Positions 56,255 through 64,000 of a stretch of 64,000 nucleotides of DNA are shown here, in pieces. Origin of the DNA: Brasenia schreberi (taxonomy: Eukaryota; Streptophyta; Magnoliopsida; Nymphaeales; Cabombaceae); assembly GCA_036023115.1 (NCBI GenBank), contig JAYKKT010000089.1, positions 10,814,001 to 10,878,000 of the forward strand, given 5' to 3'. The position numbers were made by a program, and so were the translations under genes. Each line of letters opens with the position of its first letter. Position 1 is the stretch's first letter. The notes beneath the pieces are model-generated. The model had not been told where the DNA came from. It did no database searches and saw only the letters and a program-made list of their open reading frames with translations.

Positions 56255-57340
56255 CTACTTACATCGATTCTGTCGATCGCTCTGCACCTCATCCACCTCA
56301 CTACCGTCGCTTCCGACGACTACCACCTCCTTCTCTTGCCCCGCCTCTCCCACCTTCTGCGACCCCGTCAATCTGGCGAGGGCGACAAATGAGACACCTC
56401 CGAGCAAGTTGTTGAGTAACCTGAGCGCCACTACGGACGCTCGGAACCCCAAATCAGGCAGGGATCGGGCAAGCACGAACTCGACCCCGTTGAGCGTCTG
56501 GTACCTCAGATTGCTGCTCACTCCCATATGGATAGCCCATGTGATCGCATTTAGCACGGTAGGTGGCGCCTTGTTCTGCGTCACGAACGCGGGATCGACC
56601 CTCTTTCGCAGAGCGATCAATCCATTGGAGATCGCCGTGCCGACGAGCCCGGCGGCCAATCCTACCGTTGCAAAGACAGCTCCCTTGTAGACGAGCGTCC
56701 CTGACCGTTGGATCAGGCTGTATGGGCCGGGTTCGAACATGTGGCTCTTAGGACAGCCGGAGAAGAGGGAAATCGCCGACGAGGCCGACGCCAGTCCGGC
56801 CGTCGGGGCGAGTAGATACATGAGGACGAAGTTGAGGATCGAGCCGACGACAAGGGTGCTGAAGACGAAATCGAGCTCGTTGAGGCCGAAGTTCGGCCGG
56901 GACGCCATGTCACCGATCACGCACGCCGAGACGCCAACTAACTCCTCCATTAACACCTTGAAGGGGAATTGGGGATCCGCACGAACCCTAGATCTCCATC
57001 CCTCTAAGAACAGCCCTAAGATTCCCCCATCGGATTCCGGCAACCTCTCGTCACCGGAATCACCACCTCCGCCGCCGCCGCCGCCTCTTTTCTTCCCCCC
57101 TTGTCCGCTGCCACCCCCATCTCCGCTCGAGGCGCGGGCTAGCGTTGGAAACCGGAGTCCGGAAGGAGGACGCGAGTGTTTGGGGGAGACTCTGACGATA
57201 GGGTTGCCAGAATCGAGGCTAGAGTTCGCCGGGAAGGAGAGGAACCGGTGGCCTGGGAGCCTGACGGATTCGGGTGAAGTGGTGGTGGTTGTTGCCGGGA
57301 AGTGAATGTGAGGGGTGACGGAGAGGCGGACCTGAGCCAT
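56255..57340 (-). CDS. RETICULATA-related chloroplast membrane protein (DUF3411)
   Basis: 361 aa, one exon. Residues 1 to about 70 are rich in Ser, Thr, Pro and Arg with few acidic residues, a typical chloroplast transit peptide. A Gly-rich hinge (74-94, with an eight-Gly run) follows. The DUF3411 domain spans about 105-325, with FPFKVLMEELVGVSACVIGD, NELDFVFSTLVVGSILNFVL, FEPGPYSLIQR and VGTAISNGLI. Hydrophobic segments lie at about 156-178, 220-243 and 301-323. The tail is acidic. Family members (RETICULATA, RER1-7) lie in the plastid envelope and affect leaf mesophyll growth and vein-visible pigmentation, perhaps as transporters; the molecular activity is not established. The length and short Gly-rich linker fit the RER3/RER4 type. 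The CDS is GC-rich, unlike its AT-rich surroundings. Confidence 0.92.
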   Translation of the reverse strand: MAQVRLSVTPHIHFPATTTTTSPESVRLPGHRFLSFPANSSLDSGNPIVRVSPKHSRPPSGLRFPTLARASSGDGGGSGQGGKKRGGGGGGGGDSGDERLPESDGGILGLFLEGWRSRVRADPQFPFKVLMEELVGVSACVIGDMASRPNFGLNELDFVFSTLVVGSILNFVLMYLLAPTAGLASASSAISLFSGCPKSHMFEPGPYSLIQRSGTLVYKGAVFATVGLAAGLVGTAISNGLIALRKRVDPAFVTQNKAPPTVLNAITWAIHMGVSSNLRYQTLNGVEFVLARSLPDLGFRASVVALRLLNNLLGGVSFVALARLTGSQKVGEAGQEKEVVVVGSDGSEVDEVQSDRQNRCK

Positions 57341-57430
57341 GGTGAGGAAGGAAAGTTCGTAGACGCGACCGCTGTGGTTTCATGGAGGTGGTTCTGAAGC
57401 GGTACGTGCTGAATTACCTAATTAGCCATG

Positions 57431-57562
57431 GAATTGCACTTTAGTAGGACGGAGGGCTTCAAGTTTGCGTTTCGTCGCCGTTAAGCTGCCCACTTTTCAA
57501 AAAAGAGGGCCTAACGGCGTCGAAACGCAAACTTGAAGCCCATCGCGTAGTAAAGTGCAATT
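57431..57562. repeat. Long inverted repeat upstream of the RER gene
   Basis: Arms of about 58 bp around a loop of roughly 15-20 nt. Exactly complementary blocks are 57432-57443 with 57551-57562 (12 bp) and 57454-57474 with 57521-57541 (21 bp). The pairing continues over 57475-57483 with 57512-57520 with one mismatch. It starts about 90 bp upstream of the RER start codon, so it lies in the promoter or 5' leader. Confidence 0.93.
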
Positions 57563-57599
57563 TGCATTAACTTGTGTCTCGACTTCGTTACGTTTTCTT

Positions 57600-59335
57600 C
57601 TTCTTCTTTCAAAATATATATGAGAGAATACACTCGTTCATTCATGCTTAAATCAATTTAAATATTTTTATTGGCATAACTATGATAGATATTTTAAATT
57701 AAAAAAAATAAAAAAATACAATAAAATTTTCGAATTTTAAATTTAAATCTCCATCATTAATCATACAAATCGAATGACAAAAATCTTTGAATGAACATAA
57801 GAATAAATTAATGAATGTATATACCAATTTCTCTTTCTCTCTCTATAATATATATTATGAATGACAATAAGTGGATCATTTTGGTTATGAATTGTAGGCC
57901 CCTCACAAACGTTGATTTGCACTTGGGAGCGTTAGTGATGCTCCTGACGCTGTTAGTGCTGATGGGGGGTTTGACTACTGAAAGTGCTAACGCTTTTGCC
58001 TTTTCTTTAACTTTTATTGCTTGTGCCTCTCTTCTTTTATTTTTTTTAAATCAGAAAACTTCTGAAGAGTATCTTCAAAGATTTTTTATTTAAACAAAAG
58101 TACATTAAGATTTAGAAATCATCACTCAATTTGTTCGCCACTTATACATGATAGTTCAGTCTAGATGTCGAAAATTAGATTTATTATTAAAATTATTAAT
58201 TATTTCATTAAAACAAGTTATTTGGTTAGCATTTATTAGTGTAGCAATAAATTGTTAAAGTCTTTTCAATTTATAATAAATTAATGTTATTGGTCAATTA
58301 ATTTTATTATTTAACTAATGATTCAATTATATTATTAAGTTGAATACTAAATTGTATATTTAATTAAGAAATATATATTTAATTAGGTTCAATTTTTAAT
58401 TCATCAAATTATGTTAAGAAATAACATTGTATATTATAATTATTGGTAATATTATTTAATATCATTATTAATTTAATTTAACATCTAAATAATCATTAAT
58501 TGAAAATATTAATTTAAGATAATGACTTCTATTTTTCTTGTATTGATTGATTATTTTACTTAATCAAAAAATAGCTAACTTATTTTGGACTGTTTTAATT
58601 ATGTATTTTTTTACATACAAATTTTATTATATTAATAAATTCAAGAACTTTTAGTTTGATGATATTAATTATTTTCCTTAATTACAATCTTTTTACATGA
58701 ATACATTTGATTTAATATGAGTTGTTAGTTTAATTTAATTAACATTTGACTAATTATCAATTCGAAGTATTATTTTATCTTTAATAACTTGTAATTAAAT
58801 TGAATTAGTTAATTGTTTTAACTTAGGTACACTAACTAAAATTAACATTTTCTCAAATTATCATTAACAATTTTGAAGTTATAATATTTATTATTAATCA
58901 ATGTCTTACGTAAACAAAAATGAGGCTTGATACTCATGAAACCAATGGTATCAAACTAAATTTGTCTGCTATTAAGTTTATGTTAAAATATGTTGTTTTC
59001 TAAAATTTATACCAAAACGTGTTTGGTTTAGTTGTAGGTTATTGATGTAAGGAGGTCATGAGTTCAATTCTCCACGATGATATATGTTAAAGTAATGAAT
59101 TTCCACTTTACCATTGCCTATAACACGTTGAATGCAACCAAACTTAATTGGCCAAACCTTAGGATACTTTTTTCTTTAATTTTGTATTGCTGATTTTTCA
59201 ATAATTGGCACCAATAACTCTAGTTGATGTTTACCATCAAAATTATATACATGTATATATTTTTTTGGTTTCAAAGAGAGGCTGAATTTTAACCAGAGAC
59301 ACATGCACTCAATGGCAAACCCATTTTAGGGCAAG
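57600..59335. other. Very AT-rich intergenic DNA
   Basis: Mostly TTAATTA-type sequence, especially 58090-58900. The open frame at 57815-58093 is hydrophobic and low-complexity and is not called a gene. Confidence 0.5.
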
Positions 59336-59385
59336 GTGAGAAAATTATCTCACTCGAAATCTCAAAAACTCTTAAACTATATTGT

Positions 59386-59470
59386 TGTATATAAAGAAAT
59401 ACCATATGGTGTTGTTAAAATAAAAAAACTCTTTGTATATAAAGAAATACCATATGCTGTTGTTAAAATC
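59386..59470 (+). repeat. Short direct repeat pair
   Basis: GTATATAAAGAAATACCATA followed by TGGTGTTGTTAAAAT (or TGCTGTTGTTAAAAT) occurs twice, 48 bp apart, with one mismatch. Confidence 0.9.
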
Positions 59471-59994
59471 CAGGATCAAATGCAAGAAAAATCAGCACAA
59501 AGTATATCAAGGGAAAATCATTCAATCCACCTATCTCAAGGGAAACAGTTAATTCAAGATCATTCATTTTAATATTTTTATGGGTTTTTTTTATATTTTT
59601 ATTATTTACTTTTTTTAAGAATTGTTTTCTCCGATGCGAAAATATAGTACTAAGATGAGTGACCTTCCTTGTGTTCAATGACCGCGCTCAGTTTCGAAAA
59701 AGGCTAAAGGTAAGATAGGTGCGTGAAAACCTCGGGCGAACCTTTGGTTTAAGGCAGTATTGGTCATTAACAGAAAAATGAAGGGCGCTGGGGGAAAATG
59801 AAGTCTTGCACCACGTTGTGTTGTGCAGGTGGGTGGGTTGGTGGGAGAAAGACGTCGAGACGTCACACCGTTTCAATAGTAATGAAGTGATTGACAAAAA
59901 TGCCACAATATGTTGCGCATAATTTTTAGGTCTAAGGATTTCATACGCCCAAAATATTATTTTGGCGAAGGTAAGGGACTTTCTTTTTGTCTCT

Positions 59995-60090
59995 GTTTAC
60001 AACGGGGAGGCTGAGGCCACCATCGAACTGATGACCTTTAACTTGTGGATTGATCGCCGAGCCAGGTGAAGTAAAGTGAAGAACTTTTAT
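59995..60090 (-). repeat. SINE family II copy
   Basis: On the minus strand: TTCACCTGGCTCGGCGATCA (box A), AAGTTAAAGGTCATCAGTTC (box-B side), GGTGGCCTCAGCCTCCCCG. Partial. Confidence 0.5.
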
Positions 60091-61119
60091 TTTTTTCACT
60101 TTACATTAAAAGTTAAAAACACTTTATTGTCTTACAAGGGAAAAAAAAATACCCATTATTTTAAAAGCAATGCTTAATAGAGCATCAACAATAATGGATC
60201 TCATAAAAGACATTTTAAATATGGAAGAGACAAAACAAAATTAATCTTGTTTTTTTAGAGTTAAATGTACAAGACTTGCGAGCTAGAACGCTCATGGAAA
60301 AAGACTGGAACAGACCTTGATCCTACAGAGTTTCTTTGTTTTTTCACAATGAGAAGGCCAGGCCAAGTATGCATGCTGTCTAACTCGCACCACACATCAC
60401 TGTGAGAAGTCGAGAAGGTGAGCTAACACTGTGAGTTAAGAGAGAATTTTAGTGTCTAGTGAGATATCTGGTAAACGAAAGCTTACTGGTAGAAAGCACA
60501 TTTTGTCATTTAATTACAACTTTTGAACAGTTTGGTCATTTGGTTATGGATCCGGGTGGGAATCTTTGGATTTGGTGCTATGCCCCCACAGAGTCATTCA
60601 CGAATCTCTAGATTTTTTGCCTTGGTTTGTGTGCCACACCAGAATCAGGCAGGTTCTGAGGGTTAGGAACTCCCATCTGGAACCAAATCCATGTGACCCA
60701 AATCCATATATATTAGGTTGGAGTGGCATTCAATTGACTGAATACAATGTATATATAGAGAGAGTGGGTGTGGTATATGTTCAAATCAATTCATGTTTAA
60801 TTCAAACAATTTTACTCTTTAATCGACATCATTAACATTACAGAATTGATACATACATACCTTTTCTACTATTCATATACTCATTTTTAATCAAGAATAT
60901 CATTTTACTCTTGCTAAAATCTCAAAATTATTGTGATGCTTTTGATCATCTAGATCTTTTCTTGCGGGTTCTTCTCTTACCGTCAACCATCCTGCACCAT
61001 TGCTTCAATAACCCACAACTTGAAGTTCAATTCAATTTGCGATATTGAACCATCCATCGTCTCATAGTGTTACAAAAGAATTTTAGTGATTTGGTGGGGT
61101 ATTTTGTCGTTTTGATGTA

Positions 61120-61290
61120 TTTTTAGTCAAAATTAAAACAAAAAAACAACATCAAGTTTCCAACTTGAAACACAACATACGCGCGTCTCTCCAACAAGAG
61201 AGACGAGCTTATGTTGTCTTGAGTTGGGAACTAGCTTTTGATTTTCTTGTTGTTTTTCATACTTTTTTTTTGGTTGTTTTTCTTTTTTTT
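61120..61290. repeat. Long imperfect hairpin
   Basis: Arms meet at a loop at 61191-61198. Paired blocks: 61184-61190 (CGTCTCT) with 61199-61205, and 61172-61179 (ACAACATA) with 61210-61217. Further out AAGTTTCCAACTTGAAAC pairs imperfectly with CTTGAGTTGGGAACTAGC, and outer A-rich/T-rich tracts pair loosely. MITE-like but without a clear TSD. Confidence 0.7.
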
Positions 61291-61559
61291 CTTGTTTTTT
61301 CTCTTATTCTTAATTCTTTTCTCTTTTTTTTTCTTCAACAAGATTCGTAAGAGTATGCGTTGTTTAGATGCAAAAGAGGCAGCACCACTAAAATAAATAA
61401 AATGTCGGTCGGTAGAGTAAAAAGATCCGACTAGATAGACCCTTGTTAGAACGGGGTAAGAGAGGAGTGATAAAGTGTTAGAAAGTTAACTTCACTATAA
61501 AAAAAAAGGTGTGTTGATGGTAAAAAGCTACTAATAATAATTCCTTAACCAGACATAAT

Positions 61560-62060
61560 ACAAGTTGGCCCGGCCCTCACCCTCATGAGCCGAGAAAAAT
61601 ATGGGCCGGGCCTATAAAATGCTGGCCTCATCGACCCATATAAATAAATAAATAATTTTATTATATAGTTTTTTATTACGTGTATATATAGTAAGCATGT
61701 ATATATATGTATTATATATATGTATATATAATTTTTTCAATTACATTATATACATAAATGTAGTTTTTTCTATTATATGTATATATATGTATAAATAGAT
61801 ATATGAATGTTATGTATATACATATATAAAGTTTTTTATTATATGTATATGTATATGTATATATATATAAATAATTTTTTATTATAATTAAGTTTGGATT
61901 TTAAAGAGATATGGATCTGGAATTTGACGGGCCTGTGACTCTATAGGTCAACACGGCCCAGCCCGCATCAATCCCAAGGTAAAGCGGACTAAGCTATTTA
62001 GCCCTGTTTGTGATATAAGTTGAGATTTTTAGGCCAGGCCCTATATTTTTCCATGGTCAC
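61560..62060. repeat. GGGCCGGGCC-type dispersed repeat (tentative)
   Basis: GGCCCGGCCCTC and GGGCCGGGCCTATAAAA at 61565-61622, then a TA-rich core (61640-61880), then GACGGGCCTGTG, CACGGCCCAGCCCGC and GGCCAGGCCCTATATTTT. Complementary GC-rich ends round a TA core suggest a transposon-like unit, class unknown. Confidence 0.4.
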
Positions 62061-62234
62061 ATCAGGTACTGTTGTGTATTAAATACTAATATGACAATTG
62101 CAATGATATATTAAAATTTAAATTTTCATTAATCATATAATCGATTCAACTGTGAAGATGTTTGAAAAGATTTGCAAGAGTAAAAATTCATCCCAACAAA
62201 CCACTCTCTCTCTTTTTATATATATATTAACCTG

Positions 62235-62363
62235 GATAAGGAGGACATGATGCTTTTGCATTCCTCGCGTTCGACTCTTAAAAGACCAGACGCTGGGTTG
62301 AGTCACCCAAGTGAACCCAGTTATGACCCATGATAAGGAGGACATGATGCTTTTGCATTCCTC
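62235..62363 (+). repeat. 32-bp direct repeat pair
   Basis: A 32-bp block beginning GATAAGGAGGACATGATGC and ending TTTTGCATTCCTC occurs identically at 62235-62266 and 62332-62363, separated by 65 bp. Confidence 0.95.
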
Positions 62364-62554
62364 CCATGATCCAGTGGTTGAACCGAACGATCCGGCTGCA
62401 GCATGGATCTCGGGTGAAGGTCCGACACGATCCATGAAGTCAGGCACCACAGGAGAAGGATGATAAACGGCCACGATTTAAGATCTGGAGATACATCAAC
62501 GGCCTATATTCGTCTTCTGGAAAGGATACCTTTGTGAAAACCTAAACGCATTTT

Positions 62555-62600
62555 TTCCTTATATGGAAACCCTAATCTCTTGTTATTTATTAGAGGCTTC
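62555..62600 (+). promoter_or_regulatory. Telo-box promoter of the snoRNA locus
   Basis: CCTTATATGG (TATA-like, 62558-62567) is followed by a perfect telo-box AAACCCTAA (62567-62575). Plant ribosomal-protein and snoRNA-cluster promoters commonly carry telo-boxes. Direction and spacing fit the two snoRNA candidates downstream. Confidence 0.55.
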
Positions 62601-62732
62601 CGCGGTGAAACTTCTTGCGACTACGGCTCTGAAGCTCTCCTTCTTCTTGTTGTTCGTCTTTCGTTTGCTCTTTTTCTCCACTATTTTGATTTTGTATTTG
62701 TTCTGTTAGATGGGTGTTTTCTTTTCTATTGA

Positions 62733-62809
62733 TCTGGTGATGTGTGGATTTTAAGGTGATGGGGCAAATGAGGAATCATCCTGAAAATGGGTAATTTGCG
62801 ACTGATGTT
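62733..62809 (+). ncRNA. Candidate box C/D snoRNA with 18S rRNA guide
   Basis: D box CTGA at 62802-62805. One nucleotide upstream, 62788-62800 (TGGGTAATTTGCG) is perfectly complementary to the conserved 18S rRNA segment CGCAAATTACCCA. The D+5 rule points to an adenosine in the CAAA of that segment, near the site known as Am468 in human and Am420 in yeast. C boxes are imperfect: GTGATGT at 62737-62743, or GTGATGG at 62756-62762 as C or C'. Terminal stem is weak, so the 5' end is uncertain. Confidence 0.55.
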
Positions 62810-62902
62810 CAGTGATGCTATACAACCTTGGAGATCTGATGCCTTTCATCAACATTTTTCTTTTCCTTTTCTTTGGAACTTGTTTTTAAGGGTTCAGGGA
62901 GG

Positions 62903-62984
62903 TTGAAATGATGATTATATATTCCCTATTGGTTTGATTGCCAGGATGATGGCAATGAATTGTATTAGCTCTAGCTGATCATTC
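62903..62984 (+). ncRNA. Box C/D snoRNA, U44-like
   Basis: C box ATGATGA at 62908-62914, C'-like ATGATGG at 62946-62952, D box CTGA at 62975-62978. The 13 nt directly upstream of D (62962-62974, GTATTAGCTCTAG) are perfectly complementary to 18S rRNA CTAGAGCTAATAC. The D+5 rule gives the adenosine equivalent to human 18S Am166, the target of U44 (SNORD44), whose guide has the same TTAGCTCTA core. Length of about 80 nt is normal. Transcribed with the preceding candidate or from a host intron. Confidence 0.75.
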
Positions 62985-62998
62985 TCCTTGTAACCAGT

Positions 62999-63002
<4 letters not shown>

Positions 63003-63040
<38 letters not shown>
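63003..63040. repeat. (CT)n microsatellite
   Basis: About 38 bp of CT repeats, 20 bp after the U44-like snoRNA. Confidence 0.97.
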
Positions 63041-63043
<3 letters not shown>

Positions 63044-63370
63044 TTGCTTTGTGTTGGCCTTTTAGCATCATTTATATTAAGGAACTCTTCTGCAATTTTC
63101 CTATTTTTTTTCCAAAACATTATTTGGTTTTCTTCGAGTCTTGTTTTATACCCTTCCCAGAATATCGTTGTACTAGTGCTCTGCGTCACTCTCAGGGTAT
63201 TGTAGTACCCATTTGATGTCACTACATCTATTCAACAAGAAGATTGAATGGTTTCTCTTTTATTTGTATTTATGTTTTGAGATCAGTTGCTGGGGAAGAT
63301 GGGTATTTTTTATTTTTCTTAAGGGGTTTTAAGTTTTCATGATCGTATTGCCTCTGCTTTCTTTGTTCTT

Positions 63371-63710
63371 AGGATGGTCTATGGCTCGATGTTTCGGGAG
63401 GTCGAACCGATAGCCAGGATAACCGTGTTTCTTTAGATATCCCTTCCAAAATAGGTCATCGAATGGAAATGATCTTTGACGAGCCACCTAAGCTCTTTCA
63501 GAAAATTTATTTCCATTCGAGGAGTGCATAACCCGTCAATTTGGGATCTAATTGGGGATTTCCTTGCGATGCATCAGGAAAGAGAATTGAAATGCAATCA
63601 TATTGGTCCATACAGAATAAAATGGATTCTGCAAGTGGAAGATGCCATTAATGAGCTATTTATGTGCTCACAATCTTCAGTAGTGGTTGGTTTTTTGTAA
63701 GCCTTTTCTG
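63371..63710 (+). other. Possible exon(s) of an unrecognised gene
   Basis: After an acceptor-like TTGTTCTTAG (63362-63371) an open frame reads DGLWLDVSGGRTDSQDNRV and on to FDEPPKLFQKIYF, closing at about 63530. A second frame (63476-63700) overlaps it. Neither matches a family I know. They could be exons of the snoRNA host transcript or of a gene continuing past the window. Confidence 0.25.
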
Positions 63711-64000
63711 TTGTATTGGATAGCTGTTGAGAGGTGGAAATCATGAGAAGATAGAACCTTGCTTGGAAAATGTTGCAACGGACCATTCTGCATATTTCAA
63801 TTGAACAAAACTTGAAGATTAATCTTATATATGATGCCATTTCGCTCGTCATTTTATGAAATGACATACATTAGTATCTCCCAAATAGTTGATCAAGATT
63901 GACATCGAACAGTTTGTAGCAGTTCCTCACATTTTCTGCTTAAAGAGGCAAAAGCTACCATTGCCTCGGCATTTTCTTCTACTTTGACTGGCTGCGAAAT

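Noticed and set aside
56739..57305. 188-aa plus-strand frame opposite the RER gene
   Set aside because: Shadow of the GC-rich RER coding region.
57815..58093. 92-aa hydrophobic plus-strand open frame
   Set aside because: Low-complexity, preceded by a CT/TA tract, with no homologue I recognise. The hydrophobicity comes from T-rich sequence.
63100..63230. H/ACA snoRNA (AGAATA as H box, ACA near 63223, hairpin GTACTA/TAGTAC)
   Set aside because: The 5' hairpin is not convincing and no pseudouridylation pocket complementary to rRNA was recognised.

Overview
This is a stretch of nuclear DNA from a flowering plant. The signs are spliced genes with GT-AG introns, plant-specific protein families (RETICULATA-related, UBA2-type RRM, ATL-type RING-H2), CT-rich 5' leaders, telo-box promoter motifs, and intergenic DNA full of plant retroelements (RTE and L1 LINEs, Ty1/Copia, tRNA-derived SINEs). 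I cannot name the species.

Layout. 1-4.9 kb is repeat-rich intergenic DNA ending in the promoter of a large plus-strand LARP1 gene (4915-24691). Its 14 coding exons splice to 3186 nt (1061 aa plus stop), with a La motif in the middle and a C-terminal DM15 region. Two introns are swollen by transposons. Intron 6 holds a full-length RTE LINE with a perfect 16-bp target-site duplication (TSD). Intron 11 holds a decayed 4.9-kb Copia element carrying two further insertions, a 5'-truncated RTE LINE and a 196-bp RTE-derived mini-element. Next comes an intronless UBA2-like RNA-binding protein gene (25622-26971) whose stop codon is directly followed by a splice donor. 27-35 kb is repeat-rich and probably includes UBA2 3'-UTR introns. 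A small membrane-anchored RING-H2 gene (35945-36463, minus) has a very long AT/GA microsatellite just upstream of its start. 37-54.5 kb is a transposon graveyard: RTE, L1 and Copia fragments and many SINEs. A chloroplast RETICULATA-related gene (56255-57340, minus) has a long near-perfect inverted repeat about 90 bp upstream of its start codon. 57.6-62 kb is AT-rich. At 62.5-63 kb there is a telo-box promoter followed by two box C/D snoRNA candidates with 13-nt complementarity to 18S rRNA; one looks like the plant U44.

The host genes do not form a pathway, although LARP1 (translation and mRNA stability), UBA2 (RNA binding) and the snoRNAs (rRNA 2'-O-methylation) all belong to RNA metabolism. 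The most distinctive signal is a family of short non-autonomous elements (108-213 bp). Each joins the 5' end of the local RTE LINE directly to its 3' end, with essentially no coding region, and each is bounded by its own 15-17-bp TSD. No clear new defence or enzymatic system is visible.
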